Assembly (NCBI GenBank): GCA_017590115.1
Contig: JAGGNK010006559.1
Location: forward strand, 12,044,162 to 12,108,161
Length of the DNA stretch: 64,000 bases
Source of the DNA: Montifringilla adamsi
Lineage: Eukaryota > Chordata > Aves > Passeriformes > Passeridae
Reading direction: 5' to 3'
In this document: in pieces, positions 61,601 through 64,000 of the stretch
Numbering within the stretch: the first letter of the stretch is position 1
Layout of the letters: each line of letters starts with the position of its first letter
Position numbers and translations under genes: made by a program
The notes under the pieces: generated by a model
What the model was told of the DNA's origin: nothing
Seen by the model: the letters and a program-made list of their open reading frames with translations, nothing else
Databases searched by the model: none

Positions 61601-64000
61601 TACAAAGAGCTATCCACAAAGCTCTGATTTTTTAGAGTTTTGTATGTGGGAGTATTTTCTCATGGTAATGGTTTAATTTAAAACTGTTCTTTTAAAAGAC
61701 AACAATTTTTTTAATTCTACCCTTTTTGGTTTTTTTTACCATCAGTCTAAATGCAGGCATGTTAAAACATGTTTCTTCTCTCTTCCAACCCCAAAACAGG
61801 TGTCTCTAAACTAGCTTTGAATACATCTGCCTAAGGAAAAGCATTTCCGATTTTACTATAAGCCTCAATACCACAAGAATATTGGATTTTATTGATTTAT
61901 TGAATAAACTTAATCCATGTCTGAGCAGTACTGTGATGAGTTGATAAAGGAGTATTTTTTCCCACTCTAAACCTATTCCACTGGGTAATATGCATTTGCA
62001 TTTTGGTTCCAAGTATCAGTATTGTTATAATAGTGTAATTTAATTAGAAATTAAAACTGTCTTCAGACCCAAAACCTGATCAGATCTTAGACTGACTGTT
62101 ATGTCATGACATTTTCTGAGAGCAGTTTTTAATAGTTTTAATTTTTTATATTTGTTCTTTTCTGTGTACAACTTCAAGTTTTTTTACTGAAAGAAACACT
62201 TACTAAACATAACAAAGAGTAATGGTGTCCTGCCATCATAACCATCAATATTAGACAGTTGTTTTCATAAAGTAAGCAAGCTCCACTAAAAAGCTGACAA
62301 GTGGTGAGAGGTTTTTGTGTATTTTGTTCCCCCATTCCTTTGGAAGGATGCTTCTCTCGTCTCTTCACAGGCCTCAGATGCTTTTCATATTCATAAGGAC
62401 TGTCCTAGTGGGCCTGCAGCTCTGCCACCCTCCGTCTGCTCGCAGCTCTCTGCCCTCATCTCCTTGTAAAATATTCCAATCCTCTTCTGTGCTGATTTTG
62501 TGTCTCAACTGTGCGTCATCTGTGTTTCATTAACATGATCCTGCTATTTGCACCAGTGTCATTAGTAGAAAGAGACTGCCCCTAAGTCCAAAACTCAAGG
62601 AATTCCACAGACAAGTCTATGCAGCAGAATAATTGTCCTCTCAGCAAATATGTTTACACTCACTAACACTTTTTTTTTGGTAGAAATTGGGCTACCTTGA
62701 ATTTAATAGTGAATTCTTTTATACTAACTGATCCAAATATTTGCTAATGCTGAGTATTCAAATTATTTGAGTAGTGAAAGATGTCCTGGAAAATTTTGTG
62801 TTCCAGAAATGAAAATTGACAAAATTAAAAGCCTTTTTTGAAAAATTCAAGGCCCCTACTGTTGTACATCATTTTAACCAGTCAGACTATTAAGCCTTGA
62901 TGGTTTGCTCACTGTGTATTATTTGTGGAATACACGAATATAATTTTTGGGAGAATTTAAGTAATGCATACAAGCACACTCTCACAGACAGAAGCACATG
63001 CATGTTCACCAATTGCACACAAAATAAAGTGGTTGCAAACTCATATAAGATTTTATTAGCTGGAAGTTATTAATAGACACTATATTCACTAATGTTGATA
63101 ATGCAATCCATATTTATTTGCCAACTTTCATATTGACAAAATACTTATAATGGCCATAAAAGATCAAGAACAAGCTTTCTTCAAAAAGTCTATTAAATAG
63201 TCATGGGATGCATATCTATATTCTATGTGCACCACTGAGCACAAAAATGCAGTTGTTGCTTTTTCTCCTGAGGCAATTTCTAACCATAAGGCAGTCATTC
63301 AGAGAAATTGCATCCCTAGCTCCTTAAGGCTAAGCATCTTTCTACTGTAGGAAATGCAATCTAATTACACTGGCAAATAAGCAGTCTTCTCAAATTGAAT
63401 TCCATGTGACAGTAACATGTGATGACATTTAGCAGTGTTTATTTCTTCAGAGTTTCTTTGTATTGCAAGAACAGTCTAACCTGTACAGGAAGAATATCTT
63501 GTTCTAACTCCATCTGATTTTGTGTTGTCAGAACAGAAAGCCGTTTAGGCCTTATGGAAAATATTTTGTTTTAGTAGAGGTGTTTATGGGATTTAAGTAA
63601 CAATATTTACACTGGAGTATTAGAGTTAACATACCACTTAAAAAAAGAAAAAAGGTATTAAAAAGCTTTTTGTCTCTTGATTTGCAAACTCTTGCAAGTA
63701 GGGGCCTAATACCAGAGATAATCTCCCAAATCTAAAAATCAAACATGCTTAATTAGAATAAGCTAGAATAGCAGGGAGGAAAACCTCTAGAAGCAACTAT
63801 TTTTCCATTGGTTGCCACTTAACCAGAGACACAAATACTTAATATGTGGTGATAACACAGACAACTACTTTTTATCCTGCCTTTTAAATAAACCAGTGGC
63901 TTTAGGGAACTATCTGCTAATGTTGATTTTACTGAACACTGCCTTGCTATAGGTTTGAAATTAAAGAAATTTCAAAGGCAGAACAATTATTCCAGTTGGA
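55651..64000. other. Long intergenic stretch to window end, no gene seen
   Basis: Unique, AT-rich. Patches with less A+T at about 55700-56060, 59350-59750 and 62320-62600 may be old repeats or non-coding conserved elements. An ATAA/ACAATAATA-type patch is at 61342-61370. A diverged sequence pair (57831-57869 and 58918-58956) suggests an old repeat. No exon was supported. Confidence 0.45.

Noticed and set aside
1..64000. CRISPR arrays, operons, prokaryotic mobile islands, tRNA or rRNA genes
   Set aside because: No regularly spaced repeat-spacer array (the 28-bp repeat at 46616 is contiguous, with no spacers), no dense coding, no recognisable tRNA/rRNA; the DNA is clearly vertebrate.

Overview
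This window is vertebrate nuclear DNA, almost certainly from a bird. It is AT-rich, has no prokaryotic gene structure, and carries several CR1 retrotransposon tails with the typical avian 3' end (a 'gacctccagaggtcccttccaaccc' type tail followed by 8-bp ATTCTGTG-like repeats, e.g. 19045-19191). I see no Alu or L1. The species cannot be named from the sequence alone.

Only one protein-coding gene is supported: the 5' part of NETO1 (neuropilin and tolloid-like 1) on the minus strand. I reconstructed three coding exons from splice sites and reading phase: exon 1 (8518-8545, start codon), exon 2 (4894-4947, signal-peptide core) and exon 3 (3194-3331, start of the first CUB domain). All three junctions are phase 1, with GT donors and AG acceptors. 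The rest of the gene (remainder of CUB1, CUB2, LDLa, transmembrane segment, cytoplasmic tail) must lie beyond position 1.

Around and upstream of the start codon are three CpG-rich blocks (about 7.9-8.5, 9.05-9.47 and 10.3-11.3 kb), separated by long A/T homopolymers and purine tracts. This is the NETO1 promoter region. It contains a strict G-quadruplex motif, a TATA-like palindrome, and a direct tandem duplication of about 290-300 bp (10231-10822) whose copies differ only by a 16-bp indel.

From 11.3 kb to 64 kb I see no gene. This agrees with the gene-poor interval known upstream of NETO1 in mammals. The stretch holds CR1 copies of different ages and both orientations, a probable hAT-type DNA transposon remnant, MIR/L2-like remnants (one more lies in NETO1 intron 1), a probable old LTR-type repeat, a perfect (TTTTC)16 array, a 67-bp T run, A/C-rich tracts and a three-copy 28-bp repeat built around a palindrome. 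A few motif-dense unique patches are possible enhancers, but conservation cannot be judged here. I found no undescribed multi-gene system. The most unusual items are the tandem duplication in the promoter region and the palindromic 28-bp repeat.
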